Positions 8,736 to 17,599 of a DNA stretch of 64,000 bases are shown here, piece after piece; within the stretch, counting starts at the first letter, position 1; each line of letters starts with the position of its first letter. The DNA lies in contig NZ_AP017367.1 of NCBI RefSeq assembly GCF_001548395.1, positions 4,687,001-4,751,000 on the forward strand, written 5' to 3'. Made by a program: the position numbers and the translations under genes. The DNA is from Leptolyngbya sp. O-77. GTDB taxonomy: Bacteria > Cyanobacteriota > Cyanobacteriia > Elainellales > Elainellaceae. The notes under the pieces were generated by a model. It did not search any database. It was not told the origin of the DNA and saw nothing but the letters and a program-made list of their open reading frames with translations.

Positions 8736-11027
8736 ATGAGCGAGCGGTCAAAATTGCCTGTATCGTCCGGTTCTACGGGCGCGGCGGCGCGGGCGCTGCT
8801 GGATGCGGGGCTGGCAGCGCTGAAGCGGCAGGAATATGGCACGGCGATCGCCCATTTGGAGAGCCTATTTCGCACGCCCGCCGAGCGCTCGGTGCAGCTC
8901 AAGGCGCGAATGGGGCTGGTGATGGCCTACGAAAAATCGGGCAATGTGCAGGAGGCGATCGCCCTCTGTCAAACCCTCAGCAACAGTTCCCACGTGCAGA
9001 CTCGCCGCTGGGCCGCCAAAGCCCTGGCAGAGATTGCCCAGCGCCATCCAGAAGCTGCTGAACCTGCGGCTGCATCGGCACAGTCTTTAGACGCTCCCCC
9101 GGACGCTGCCCGGCCTGCGTCAGAAGATGACCTCGCGGCGGGGTTGACTCGCGCTCCCGGCAGTCGCCCTCCCAGCCGCCCGTTGCGATCGCCCAGCTAT
9201 CCCCCCGCTGAATCGGCAAGCCCCCTGCCCAGCGGCACGGCGATCGCCCCCGTTCAAACAACACCCATCGACTGGCGGCTGGCCGGCCGCGCCCAGAAGT
9301 GGTCACCGCTGCCGATGGTGGATCGGGCGGGCCTGTGGGCGCTGGGCCTGGGAACGGCGATCGCCCTGTTTGGCTTGCTGCGGGGGCTTCTGCTGGCAGC
9401 GTTTTGGCTATTTAACCACACGATTGCCCGCATCACATTTCCGGTTGACCTTCGGTATTACAGCATTTACCGCGATCCGGCGGCGCTGGTGCTGTTGGGT
9501 CTATTGGGTCTGGCGATCGCCCTACCTTGGCTGATGACACTGCTGCTGCGTCGAACCTACCAGATGCAGCCGCTAGCAGTAGACACCCTGGAACAAGCCA
9601 GCCCCGAAGCCGCCCGCGTGCTAAAGCGAGTCTTTGGCCAACAGCAGCGCCCCCTGCCCAAGCTGGAACTATTGCCCACCGACGCGCCGCTGCTGCTGAC
9701 CTACGGATCGCTGCCTCGCCTGTCGCATCTGGTCGTGAGTCGGGGGCTGCTGGCGCAGCTTCGGGATGACGAGATTGCGGCGCTGGTGGCCGGGGAAATC
9801 GGGCATTTGCAACACTGGACCGCAGGCGTGATGTCGTTCGTCGTGCTGGTGGGGCTGCTGCCCTATCTGCTGTATCGGGCGCTGGGGCAGTGGGGCGATT
9901 GCCAGCGCAATGCCGTTCTGCGCTCTCTGGCGATGGCAGTCTCGCTGCTATGCTATGGCATTTTCTGGCTATGTCGGGCCGTGGGGCTATGGTTTTCGCG
10001 GCGGCGACTGCTCTACAGCGATCGCGCCTCCTCTAACCTGACTGGCAACCCCAACGCCCTCAGCCGCGCCCTGCTGAAATGTAGCCTGGGCCTGTCGCAG
10101 GCTGTGGCCCAACAGCGCCAGACTAGCCCGCTGCTAGAAAGCCTGGAACTACTTATGCCCGTTGGGATCAAAACGTCCCTCACGCTGGGCAGCCTCTACG
10201 CCCAGCATCCCAGCCCCGACCTGCTCCAGTGGGATTGCCAAAACCCGCACCGCCACTGGCTCTCGGTCAGCAATGCCCATCCACCCCTGGGCGATCGCCT
10301 CCTGCACCTCAGCCGCTATGCCCAGCACTGGCGCTTGTTCCCAGAACTCGACCTGCCGCCCGCCGCCCCACCGCGCCTGTCCTGGAAGGAACGTCGTCCT
10401 TTGCTGCTGCAAGCCTCGCCATACCTGGGGCTGGGCATTGGGCTGGCGATCGCGCTCTTCCTCTGGCTGGTCGGCGGAGTCGCCACCCAGTTCAACTGGC
10501 GCGGGCTGACCTGGATGTGGGGCGATCGCACGCTGCTGATGGGCTGCGGGCTGCTGGGCTTTAGCTTCGGCACGTTTGTCCGTATCAATTCCTTCTTCCG
10601 CGACATTCCCCGCACGGCTCCCGCCGACCTGTCTCTGGTGGAACTGATGCAGCCCCCGGCTCCAATTCCCTTACCCGGCCAACCGCTACGCCTGCGGGGA
10701 ACGCTGCTGGGTCAGCGCGGCATCTGCGCCCTGCCCAGCCAGGACTTACTGCTCCAGTGCGAAACAGGGCTAATCCGGCTGCACCACATACATCGCCTCG
10801 GCCCGCTGGGCAGCCTCCTCGCACCCGGTCGCCACCCCAGCGGCTTGATCGGCCGCCCCGTCACGGTTACAGGCTGGTTTCGCCGGGGTGCAACGCCCTG
10901 GATCGACGTAGAAACCATCCAAACCACCCAGGGCGCGGTCTGCCGCAGCGAACACCCCCTCTGGTCTACGATTGTGGCGATCGCCGCTGCGCTCTGGGGC
11001 TTCCATATCATCCTGACGGGCTTTTAG
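8736..11027 (+). CDS. M48/HtpX-like membrane protein with TPR N terminus; zinc site appears lost
   Basis: A 763-residue multidomain membrane protein. Residues 1-115 form TPR-like helices (ALLDAGLAALKRQEYGTAIAHLE); 115-195 are a Pro/Ala-rich linker; hydrophobic spans lie near 205-228, 250-275 and 362-385; the M48-like domain spans about 280-520. More hydrophobic spans (about 565-620) and a beta-rich soluble tail follow. The segment equivalent to the zinc motif HExxH reads G353-E-I-G-H357, and the later motif that supplies the third zinc ligand reads SRRRLLYSDRAS, without its Glu. The TGNPNAL landmark of HtpX-like proteins is kept. It is therefore probably a catalytically inactive M48 homologue. 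Confidence 0.82.
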   Translation: MSERSKLPVSSGSTGAAARALLDAGLAALKRQEYGTAIAHLESLFRTPAERSVQLKARMGLVMAYEKSGNVQEAIALCQTLSNSSHVQTRRWAAKALAEIAQRHPEAAEPAAASAQSLDAPPDAARPASEDDLAAGLTRAPGSRPPSRPLRSPSYPPAESASPLPSGTAIAPVQTTPIDWRLAGRAQKWSPLPMVDRAGLWALGLGTAIALFGLLRGLLLAAFWLFNHTIARITFPVDLRYYSIYRDPAALVLLGLLGLAIALPWLMTLLLRRTYQMQPLAVDTLEQASPEAARVLKRVFGQQQRPLPKLELLPTDAPLLLTYGSLPRLSHLVVSRGLLAQLRDDEIAALVAGEIGHLQHWTAGVMSFVVLVGLLPYLLYRALGQWGDCQRNAVLRSLAMAVSLLCYGIFWLCRAVGLWFSRRRLLYSDRASSNLTGNPNALSRALLKCSLGLSQAVAQQRQTSPLLESLELLMPVGIKTSLTLGSLYAQHPSPDLLQWDCQNPHRHWLSVSNAHPPLGDRLLHLSRYAQHWRLFPELDLPPAAPPRLSWKERRPLLLQASPYLGLGIGLAIALFLWLVGGVATQFNWRGLTWMWGDRTLLMGCGLLGFSFGTFVRINSFFRDIPRTAPADLSLVELMQPPAPIPLPGQPLRLRGTLLGQRGICALPSQDLLLQCETGLIRLHHIHRLGPLGSLLAPGRHPSGLIGRPVTVTGWFRRGATPWIDVETIQTTQGAVCRSEHPLWSTIVAIAAALWGFHIILTGF

Positions 11028-11072
11028 GATTTTGGGTTTTAGATTTTGGATTTTAGATTTGCGATTTTAGAG
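11028..11072. repeat. AT-rich GATTTTAGATTTTGG-type repeat
   Basis: Just after the M48-like gene the sequence alternates ATTTTGG and TTTTAGATTT units. Similar AATCTAAA.TCCAAAATC text recurs near 63372-63400, suggesting a dispersed cyanobacterial spacer repeat. Confidence 0.5.
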
Positions 11073-11267
11073 TACCTGTCTAGCGTCTGTGGGCTGCCAG
11101 GAATTTCATGAGTAGCGCCGTACAAGAGTAGCGCCATACAAGAGCGTCGGTTCTATCGCGGCAGGGTCTAGAAGAGATATACCCCTAGTCATGGATTCGG
11201 CGCTTTTTTGAGCCACTGTTCAAACTGTTTTGAATTTTTGAATTGTCATATCGCAGAACGAGTGACC

Positions 11268-12287
11268 CTATTCTGCACTGCCGGATTCTGCCTTGACCAG
11301 CGGGGCGGGGGCGATCGCCACCGGAGGCACACGGGGGCTGGACACACCGCTGGCGGCCAGCAACTCGGCGACTGTCGCACAGCGCATCGGCAGGCCGTAG
11401 GTGCTAGGATTGACGAAGTGCTGATGGGTAAAGTGGCGATAGCTCAGACAGAAGCGATCCCAGGCGGCCATCTGGATGCGGAAGAGGACAATGAGGAGAT
11501 CGATCAGCCGACGAGTCAGCGGAATGCGGAAATAGATGCGCTTGCCCAGGTAGGCGCTCATGTCGGCGATCGCCCGGTTCACCGTAATCGGCTCGCTGCC
11601 CAGCACCAGTTCGCGTCGGTCGCCCAGTTCTGGTGGATGTTCTACGAGATGGGCGACGACCTGAGCAATGTCTTGGGCGTGGATAAAGTGAAAGCTGCCG
11701 TCGAGCTTGAGGAAGCGCAGTAGTCCGATCCATTTTGTGACCTCGGTAATGCCGCCGGAGAGGTGCGAGTAGGGCTTGGTGTCGTCGCCACCAAAGACGA
11801 GCGTCGGGAAAACGGTGGTAATTTGGGGGGCGATCGCCAGCTTAGATAGCCGCTGATGGCAGGCATATTTGGCGCGGATGTAGTCGGTGCCGATTTCGCC
11901 TGCCTGCTTAAGGGGCTTGCCCTCGCGATCCAAAATGCTGGCAGTGGAAAAATAGATGACCTGTTCGCACACATCCGGGTCGAGCAGGTTCATCAGCCGG
12001 ATAGTTTTGATCACATTTACATCAAATACATCCTGCGCCCCGCCCCACACGGCCGCCGTCAGAATCGCCACGTCAATGGTTTTTAGCAGCTTATTGTGCT
12101 GCTCGATCTGGCGCATGTCGCCCACTAGCAGATGCACGCCCGGCCGCGCGTCCACGTTTAGCCGAAACTTCTGCGGATTGCGCACCAGCAAAAACAGCTC
12201 ATGCTGCGTTTGCTGAATCAATGCGTCGGCAATGTAGTGCCCAACGCAGCCGCTTGCGCCCGTCAGGAGGATTCGCTTCGGAGTCAT
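11268..12287 (-). CDS. NAD(P)-dependent epimerase/dehydratase family (extended SDR) protein
   Basis: A 339-residue Rossmann-fold oxidoreductase or epimerase. The N terminus MTPKRILLTGASGCVGHY carries the TGxxGxxG dinucleotide loop, and the YIRAK segment supplies the YxxxK catalytic pair; STAS provides the Ser before it. The substrate cannot be deduced. The frame extends upstream to 12374, but that stretch is a translated GAGAGGGAGA repeat (PLPLSPSLHP), so the ATG at 12287 is preferred. The C-terminal region (about 260-300) is partly hydrophobic. The 3' end faces the M48-like gene. Confidence 0.85.
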   Translation of the reverse strand: MTPKRILLTGASGCVGHYIADALIQQTQHELFLLVRNPQKFRLNVDARPGVHLLVGDMRQIEQHNKLLKTIDVAILTAAVWGGAQDVFDVNVIKTIRLMNLLDPDVCEQVIYFSTASILDREGKPLKQAGEIGTDYIRAKYACHQRLSKLAIAPQITTVFPTLVFGGDDTKPYSHLSGGITEVTKWIGLLRFLKLDGSFHFIHAQDIAQVVAHLVEHPPELGDRRELVLGSEPITVNRAIADMSAYLGKRIYFRIPLTRRLIDLLIVLFRIQMAAWDRFCLSYRHFTHQHFVNPSTYGLPMRCATVAELLAASGVSSPRVPPVAIAPAPLVKAESGSAE

Positions 12288-12330
12288 GTGGTGAGGGTGG
12301 CGGGGGATGGCGTAGCGGAGTGATGGAGCA

Positions 12331-12368
12331 GAGGGGTGGAGAGAGGGAGAGAGAGGGAGAGGGGGAGA
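12331..12368. repeat. GAGAGGGAGA-type purine repeat
   Basis: A nearly pure purine tract (GGTGGAGAGAGGGAGAGAGAGG..) just upstream of the SDR start codon. It resembles the 10-base array at 36871-36920. Confidence 0.65.
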
Positions 12369-12460
12369 GCGCACAGAATGCCCGCTCTAAATTCCGTCAT
12401 TTTCCAACAGCAGCCTAGGCAGTGTTTAAAAACTTTCTAGGTCGTTGATTGCCTTGAGTC

Positions 12461-12551
12461 GATCCCCCTAAATCCCCCTTAACAAGGGGGACTTCCGGAG
12501 TAGTTCGGCTCGGTTCCCCCCCTTCCTTAAGGGGAGTTAGAGGGGGTGATC
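12461..12551. mobile_element. MITE-like 91-base element with imperfect terminal inverted repeats
   Basis: The left end GATCCCCCTAAATCCCCCTT is mirrored at the right end, whose reverse complement reads GATCACCCCCTCTAACTCCC. Internal sub-dyads CCCCCTT/AAGGGGG (left) and CCCCCCTTCCTTAAGGGG (right) add two smaller stems. It contains no coding sequence. Elements of this CCCCCTAAATCCCCCTT type are widely dispersed in filamentous cyanobacteria. Confidence 0.65.
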
Positions 12552-12570
12552 ATAGGGGTTTTAAAGCACG

Positions 12571-12608
12571 CCCCAACCCCTAACCCCTAACCCCTAACCC
12601 CTAACCCC
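12571..12608 (-). repeat. Heptamer repeat (GGGGTTA on the hemE strand), six G4 tracts
   Basis: On the plus strand six CCCC tracts are separated by AA or TAA. On the hemE coding strand this gives GGGGTTA repeated directly after the stop codon (12612), a classical G-quadruplex-forming pattern. A second copy lies at 29590-29621 after CBS-CP12. Confidence 0.85.
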
Positions 12609-12611
12609 TGA

Positions 12612-13673
12612 TCAGGCGATCGCCAGCAGCTTGTCGGCCTGCTTGGCGGTTTCAAAGAAGAAGGCGGCGTTTTCTTCCGGCGTGCCGGGGAGAATGCCGT
12701 GCCCGAGGTTGAGAATATGCCCCTGATTTCCAGCTTTACGAATCGTGTCGAGAATGCGATCGCGAATAAAGGCTTGCGACCCAAACAGCGCACAGGGGTC
12801 GATATTGCCTTGCACACCGACGCGGGGGCCAAGACGGCGACGCGCTTCTGCCATGTCCACCGTCCAATCTACGCTGACGATATCCACGCCCGATTGTGCC
12901 ATGCGCTCCAGCAGCCCCGCGCTGCCGTTGATGTAGAGGATCATCGGCGTGTCGGGATATTTGGCTTTGACCTGGCGCACGACCTGCTGCTGATAGGGCA
13001 GGGCAAACTGGTCATAGTCTTGCGGGCTGAGGTGGCCTGCCCAGGAGTCAAACATCTGCACCACCTGAGCGCCATTTTCAATCTGATAGCAGACGTAGGT
13101 GGCGATCGCATCTGCCAGCTTGCTCAAGAACTGATGCAGAATCGCAGGTTCCGTAAATGCCATGCTCTTGATAATGGTGTAGTCCTTCGAGCCTTTGCCC
13201 TCGATCGAATAGGCTGCCAGCGTCCAGGGTGCGCCGACGAAGCCCAGCACTGCTGCATCGTTGCCCACTTCCTGCCGCAGCGTCCGCAGAATCTTGCCGA
13301 CGAAGCTTAGATGCTGTTCGGGGTCGAGTTCATGAACCGCATCGACCTGCGCCTGGGTGCGAATGGGCGGGTCGATGATGGGGCCGCGGCTTTCGATGAT
13401 GTCGAAGGGGATACCGATGCCCGGCAGCGGCGTGAGGATATCGGAAAACAGAATCACCCCATCGGGACGAAAGGCCCGCCAAGGCTGGAGCGAAATTTCC
13501 ACTGCCAGATCAACCGTCTCCGAGCGCTCACGGAAGGAGGGATATTTGTCGCGCAAATCCCGATAAATCTTCATATAGCGCCCGGCCTGGCGCATCATCC
13601 ACACAGGCGGGCGGTTTAGCACCTCTCCACGCGCAGCCCGAAGCAAGTATGGCACCTGGGTTGATCCTGTCAT
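12612..13673 (-). CDS. hemE: Uroporphyrinogen decarboxylase
   Basis: A cytoplasmic enzyme of heme/chlorophyll synthesis; it removes four carboxyl groups from uroporphyrinogen III to give coproporphyrinogen III. Its 353 residues match the family. Seen: the signature [18 protein letters not shown] near residue 22, with the Arg cluster that binds substrate carboxylates, [13 protein letters not shown] with the conserved Asp region near 80, [16 protein letters not shown] near 140, and the C-terminal [14 protein letters not shown]. It is transcribed alone from a long upstream region (to about 13950). A (GGGGTTA)n tract follows the stop by three bases instead of an obvious terminator hairpin. Confidence 0.97.
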   Translation of the reverse strand: MTGSTQVPYLLRAARGEVLNRPPVWMMRQAGRYMKIYRDLRDKYPSFRERSETVDLAVEISLQPWRAFRPDGVILFSDILTPLPGIGIPFDIIESRGPIIDPPIRTQAQVDAVHELDPEQHLSFVGKILRTLRQEVGNDAAVLGFVGAPWTLAAYSIEGKGSKDYTIIKSMAFTEPAILHQFLSKLADAIATYVCYQIENGAQVVQMFDSWAGHLSPQDYDQFALPYQQQVVRQVKAKYPDTPMILYINGSAGLLERMAQSGVDIVSVDWTVDMAEARRRLGPRVGVQGNIDPCALFGSQAFIRDRILDTIRKAGNQGHILNLGHGILPGTPEENAAFFFETAKQADKLLAIA

Positions 13674-13951
13674 TGAAACGTCTCTCTTTTAAACGGGTTA
13701 GGGATGGGGTTGGGAATTCGAGTTTTGGGGGACTTGCGCTATCACTCTGCAAGGCTGCTACACAGTCTGAATAAACCTAGCGAAGTAAACCTAGCGAAAG
13801 GTAAGGTTGTAGGTCAGCCATAACGCAAACAAGCTGGGTTGAAAGTGCCCTGGACAAGGCGATTCACTCGACAGGTGAACCGGCCAGAGTGTCCTTTCCT
13901 GAAGCACAAACTCCGGCAGGTCAGTCACACACAACTGAGCGGTAACGTCTG

Positions 13952-13957
13952 ATTATA
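13952..13957 (-). promoter_or_regulatory. Possible -10 box (TATAAT) of hemE
   Basis: A perfect TATAAT on the minus strand about 280 bases before the hemE start codon. No good -35 box is seen at 17 bases. If used, it gives a leader of about 270 bases with a small stem-loop at 13859-13880. Confidence 0.3.
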
Positions 13958-14147
13958 CGCGATCGCGCACCCCAAAAATCCCCTTTCCACGCCGCACAAA
14001 GCAAAGCAAATCCTGCCTTAGTGAAGCGTGTTTTAGAGAAAATTTGAACGCATAATTTGACGCAAATCTGCTCTAAAATTCGCAAAAATTAATGATAGAC
14101 GCTCAGGATATAGTGTCCAAAAAGCAGGGCAAATGTCCAGTTTTGCG

Positions 14148-14169
14148 CTAAAGGGCGATCGCCCTTTAG
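14148..14169. repeat. 22-base perfect palindrome centred on HIP1
   Basis: CTAAAGGGCGATCGCCCTTTAG is identical to its reverse complement. It extends the common GGGCGATCGCCC by five bases on each side. Shorter intergenic examples occur at 14283, 40812, 40985, 41954, 52874, 59770 and 61130. Confidence 0.9.
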
Positions 14170-14433
14170 AATGCCCTTTGAATGCCCTATGGACATCTTT
14201 TGAACATCCTTTGAAAGCCCTTTGAATACCCCTGAATTACCGGTTGAAACGCTAAGAAGATAGCAAAAAGACGTTAATCAACGGGCGATCGCCCAATCTA
14301 AAACTCAAAACAGGATACCGGACAGTACAGATAATGATCAGGGAATGATTAGGACAAGCACTCTCTATACACTCTTTAAATCACACGGGCAGGATGCAGT
14401 CGTGAATCTACCTGTCATCAAGACAGCAAAGTG

Positions 14434-14462
14434 CCTCTGAATGCAAAATCCACATCCAGAGG
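14434..14462 (-). terminator. Stem-loop after pstB, possible terminator
   Basis: On the minus strand CCTCTGGATG pairs with CATTCAGAGG (10 bp including one wobble) around a 9-base loop, about 75 bases beyond the pstB stop. The following CACTTTGC is only weakly U-rich, so it may be a 3'-end stabiliser instead. Confidence 0.45.
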
Positions 14463-14533
14463 AACTTCAAACATGAAGCTGAAAAAGCAGTGGCGAAACC
14501 AAACGGTGTCTACTAAAGTCTCTTTGCCAAAAC

Positions 14534-15334
14534 TTAGCCGAAACGACCACTCACGTAGTCCTGCGTGGCAACCTGCTGGGGGTTGTTGAAGATTTGCTGA
14601 GTCGGTGCATATTCCACTAGATAGCCCATCTTGCCACCCTTTTCAGTAGCCTGCGCGTTGAAGAAGGCCGTCATGTCCGACACGCGAGAGGCCTGCTGCA
14701 TGTTGTGCGTCACGATGATAATCGTGTAGTCCTGCTTCAGTTCTTGCATCAGTTCCTCAACCCGCAGCGTCGAAATCGGGTCCAGCGCCGAGCAGGGTTC
14801 GTCCATCAGCAGCACTTCTGGCTCAATGGCGATCGCCCGCGCAATGCAAAGCCGCTGCTGCTGTCCACCCGACAGCGACAGCCCACTCTGCTTCAGCTTG
14901 TCCTTCACCTCGTCCCACAGCGCCGCCGACCGCAGAGAGCGCTCCACCAGCGTATCCATATCGCCTTTATAGCCGTTGATCCGCGCCCCAAAGGCAATGT
15001 TTTCGTAAATCGACTTCGGGAATGGGTTCGGCTTTTGAAACACCATCCCAACTCGACGACGCAGTTCAATCGGGTCAACCCTAGGGTCGTAGATATCCAC
15101 CCCGTGATAGGTGATCTTGCCCTCAATGTGGGCCCCCGGAATCAGGTCGTTCAAGCGATTAAAACAGCGCAGAACCGTACTTTTGCCGCAACCCGATGGG
15201 CCGATGAACGCCGTAATCTTGCGGTCGGGAATGTCCATGTATACGTCCTTCACAGCCATCACAGGGCCGTAGAAATAGGACGTTTTTTCGACTCTAAAGG
15301 CAGTGCCCGTATCGACAGAAGAACTCACTTGCAT
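14534..15334 (-). CDS. pstB: Phosphate ABC transporter ATP-binding protein PstB
   Basis: The ATPase of the high-affinity phosphate importer, acting on the cytoplasmic face of the membrane with PstA and PstC. Its 266 residues are typical. Seen: Walker [10 protein letters not shown] near 42-50, the Q-loop region [19 protein letters not shown], signature LSGGQQQR near 160, Walker [14 protein letters not shown], and the switch His in TIIIVTHNM. It is the last gene of pstS-pstC-pstA-pstB. A good ribosome-binding site (GAGGTAGG) precedes the ATG by about 6 bases. Confidence 0.97.
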   Translation of the reverse strand: MQVSSSVDTGTAFRVEKTSYFYGPVMAVKDVYMDIPDRKITAFIGPSGCGKSTVLRCFNRLNDLIPGAHIEGKITYHGVDIYDPRVDPIELRRRVGMVFQKPNPFPKSIYENIAFGARINGYKGDMDTLVERSLRSAALWDEVKDKLKQSGLSLSGGQQQRLCIARAIAIEPEVLLMDEPCSALDPISTLRVEELMQELKQDYTIIIVTHNMQQASRVSDMTAFFNAQATEKGGKMGYLVEYAPTQQIFNNPQQVATQDYVSGRFG

Positions 15335-15422
15335 GAATAACCTACCTCAAATAAAAAATGCAGCAGTTAGAGAACGACCGTTGGGGCAATAGCAACTTGG
15401 CGATCGCCCCCATCCCAAGAAC

Positions 15423-16340
15423 CTAAAACCTGCGCTGAAACCTATTTCGCAAGTAAATAGCAACAGAGTTCATCAGCAGCAACAGCGCCATCAGCACGAT
15501 AATCCCGGCCGCTGAGTTGATATGAAACGGCTTCTGAGGGCGAGACACCCAGTTGTAAATCTGAATCGGCAGCGCCGTGAACGGGTCTCTCCAAGACTCC
15601 GGCAAGAACGAAATGAACGTCAGCGCTCCAATCGTAATTAGCGCAGCCGTTTCGCCAATCGCACGAGACAGCGCCAAGATCATCCCCGTCAAAATCCCTG
15701 GAAACGCCTGGGGAAGAATTTGCTCTCGCACTACCTGCCAGCGGGTTGCCCCCAGCGCAAAGCCCGCCAAACGAAGACTATCGGGCACTGCTCTCAGCGC
15801 CTCGCGAGTAGACACGATAATCACCGGCAGCACCAGCAGCGCCAGCGTCAAGCCACCTGCCAATAGGCTGCGTCCGCCTGTAATCGGCTCCATTAAGCGC
15901 ACGAACATCGCCAGTCCCAGCAGTCCGTAGATGATGGAAGGCACACCCGCCAAGTTAGAGATGTTGACTTCGATAATGTTCTCAAACCAGCTATCAGCAA
16001 CAAACTCCTCTAAAAAAATGCCCGCGCCAACGCCAATGGGGAACGCAAAGATCGCCACAATGAACAGCAAGTAAATTGACCCCACCAGCGCCGACAGCAA
16101 ACCTGCTTCTTCAGCACGGCGAGACGGAAAGGTGGTGAGGAACTGCCAACTGAGTCGAGGCAGTCCATCGGTCAACACGTCAATCAGCAAGACCAGCAAA
16201 ACCAGGAGTGAAATCACAACGGCAGCCAGGGAAGCGAACCAGAAGATTCGATCCCAGCGATAGCGCTGCGCTGTTGCGGGCTTAAATTCGCTCTCAACCG
16301 GCGAAAAGCCACCCGATATTTGAGGATTCTGAACTGTCAT
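15423..16340 (-). CDS. pstA: Phosphate ABC transporter permease PstA
   Basis: A 305-residue inner-membrane permease of the Pst phosphate importer. Six hydrophobic segments are visible, the first near residues 32-55 (FWFASLAAVVISLLVLLVLL). The EAA-like loop that contacts PstB is present (LRLAGFALGATRWQVVREQILPQA in outline, near 190). Its ATG overlaps the pstC stop by four bases (ATGA), which implies translational coupling. An 88-base gap separates it from pstB. Confidence 0.96.
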   Translation of the reverse strand: MTVQNPQISGGFSPVESEFKPATAQRYRWDRIFWFASLAAVVISLLVLLVLLIDVLTDGLPRLSWQFLTTFPSRRAEEAGLLSALVGSIYLLFIVAIFAFPIGVGAGIFLEEFVADSWFENIIEVNISNLAGVPSIIYGLLGLAMFVRLMEPITGGRSLLAGGLTLALLVLPVIIVSTREALRAVPDSLRLAGFALGATRWQVVREQILPQAFPGILTGMILALSRAIGETAALITIGALTFISFLPESWRDPFTALPIQIYNWVSRPQKPFHINSAAGIIVLMALLLLMNSVAIYLRNRFQRRF

Positions 16341-17272
16341 TCGTACTTCTCCCGGAAACGACGCACGACCCAGAAACTAATAATGTTGAGCACCAGGGTC
16401 ATCAGAAAAAGAGTCATCCCAACTGCAAAAATAGACTTGTAAGCCAGCGAACCCGCGGGCGTGTCACCCAAGCTGACCTGCACGATAAACGCCGTCATCG
16501 TCATCACAGGTACTAGCGGATTGAATCCTAGGGTAGGGTTCTGCCCTGCCGCCAAGCTAACGATCATCGTCTCACCAATGGCGCGAGACACCGCCAAAAT
16601 GAACGATGCCACAATGCCTGACAGGGCTGCCGGAATTACAACCGAGGTAATGGTCTCGCGCTTGGTCGCGCCAATTGCATAGGAGCCTTGCCGCAAGCTG
16701 TCTGGCACCGAATAAAGCGCATCCTCACTCAGTGAAGCTACTAGCGGAATGATGGAAACACCCAAAATTAGACCCGCACTGAGGGCGTTGAATCCCTGGA
16801 GACCAGGGATGAAGCTCCTTAAAAAGGGGGTTACCGTGAGGAGGGCAAAGTAGCCAAACACCACGCTAGGCACCCCAGCCAAGATTTCGAGCGCTGGCTT
16901 TAGCCATTTGCGAACCTTGGGATTTGCATATTCACTCAAATAAACTGCTGCCAGCAGCCCGAGGGGCAGCGCTACCAAAATGGCAATGCCAGTGGTCAGC
17001 AGCGTAGCGCTAACTAGCACCCAGATACCATACTGGGCATTGGAAAACAGCGGCGTCCACTGGCGATCGCTCAGGAATCTCCAGAGTGGCACCTCCCGAA
17101 AGAACTCAAAGGTTTCAAAAATAAGGGTGAGGACGATACCGAGCGTCGTTACCACAGAAATTAAAGCGAAGCCTCCAAACAAAACCTTTACAATGGCTTC
17201 AACTCTTTTATTAAGTTGCCGATTGGGTTGCCAAAGCCCAGCCGCCTGAGCATTGGGTGAGTCACTAGTCAT
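16337..17272 (-). CDS. pstC: Phosphate ABC transporter permease PstC
   Basis: The second permease of the Pst importer, 311 residues, with six membrane segments (for example VIVKVLFGGFALISVVTTLGIVLTL in outline near 25-50) and the EAA-like loop DSLRQGSYAIGATKRETITSV near 200. An in-frame TTG at 17341 would add 23 residues, but ATG 17272 (MTSDSPNAQAAG) gives the usual PstC N terminus and is preferred. It lies 327 bases after pstS across an intercistronic stem-loop and is coupled to pstA by a 4-base overlap. Confidence 0.95.
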   Translation of the reverse strand: MTSDSPNAQAAGLWQPNRQLNKRVEAIVKVLFGGFALISVVTTLGIVLTLIFETFEFFREVPLWRFLSDRQWTPLFSNAQYGIWVLVSATLLTTGIAILVALPLGLLAAVYLSEYANPKVRKWLKPALEILAGVPSVVFGYFALLTVTPFLRSFIPGLQGFNALSAGLILGVSIIPLVASLSEDALYSVPDSLRQGSYAIGATKRETITSVVIPAALSGIVASFILAVSRAIGETMIVSLAAGQNPTLGFNPLVPVMTMTAFIVQVSLGDTPAGSLAYKSIFAVGMTLFLMTLVLNIISFWVVRRFREKYE

Positions 17273-17599
17273 GCCAGATAGCCCGTAGAAAGAACAAAGA
17301 ACGCCGCAATAATAAAGCCTGAAAAGCCTGAAAGAAGCCAATCCGCTCGACAGGAGTTGGGAGCGCGTCTGGCATTAGCCAACCAATCACGACTCAAAGC
17401 TGCAAAGTACACTGAGAAAGTAGACTGAGGCGAGCAATAGTCTAGCCAGTCTTCTGTTAAACCAGACCCACCTCAGCCCAATCGATCACAGGATTTGATT
17501 CGTGCGTGAGCTGAAAGGCTTGATTGAGGGAGGCAGCCATCCATTGATGCGGCTGCCTCAATCAAGAGAATTCAACCAGAAGCCTCAACCGAGAGGTTC
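17273..17599. other. pstS-pstC intercistronic region
   Basis: This 327-base gap inside the operon holds no gene. Its one clear element is the stem-loop at 17519-17566. The rest (17300-17500) shows no strong dyads. Confidence 0.6.
17519..17566 (-). promoter_or_regulatory. Intercistronic stem-loop between pstS and pstC
   Basis: CTTGATTGAG(GGA)GGCAGCC pairs with GGCTGCCTCAATCAAG, giving a stem of about 16 bp with a small bulge and a 12-base loop, 34 bases after the pstS stop. No U-tract follows, so it more likely stabilises the pstS transcript or partly attenuates read-through, consistent with the excess of binding protein usual for Pst systems. Confidence 0.7.

Larger units (their letters stand above)
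12288..12611. other. Repeat-filled spacer between hemE and the SDR gene
   Basis: No gene. From left to right on the plus strand when read back from the SDR start: a GAGAGGGAGA purine tract (12331-12368), a 91-base inverted-repeat element (12461-12551) and a (CCCCTAA)n tract (12571-12608). Confidence 0.8.
13674..14533. other. 860-base region between pstB and hemE: hemE leader, HIP1 palindrome, pstB 3' hairpin
   Basis: No convincing gene. From the hemE side: a possible long leader with a 7-bp stem (GGTTCAC/GTGAATC, 13859-13880), a minus-strand TATAAT at 13952-13957, AT-rich text (14020-14100), a 22-base perfect palindrome (14148-14169), degenerate CCCTTTGAATGCC/CATCCTTTGAA duplications (14163-14230), and a stem-loop after pstB (14434-14462). 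Confidence 0.6.

Noticed and set aside
12288..12374. N-terminal extension of the SDR epimerase
   Set aside because: It is read from a purine repeat; the dinucleotide-binding motif starts six residues after ATG 12287.
14473..14590. Short frame MKLKKQWRNQTVSTK... opposite the end of pstB
   Set aside because: It overlaps the pstB 3' end in antisense and has no supporting features.
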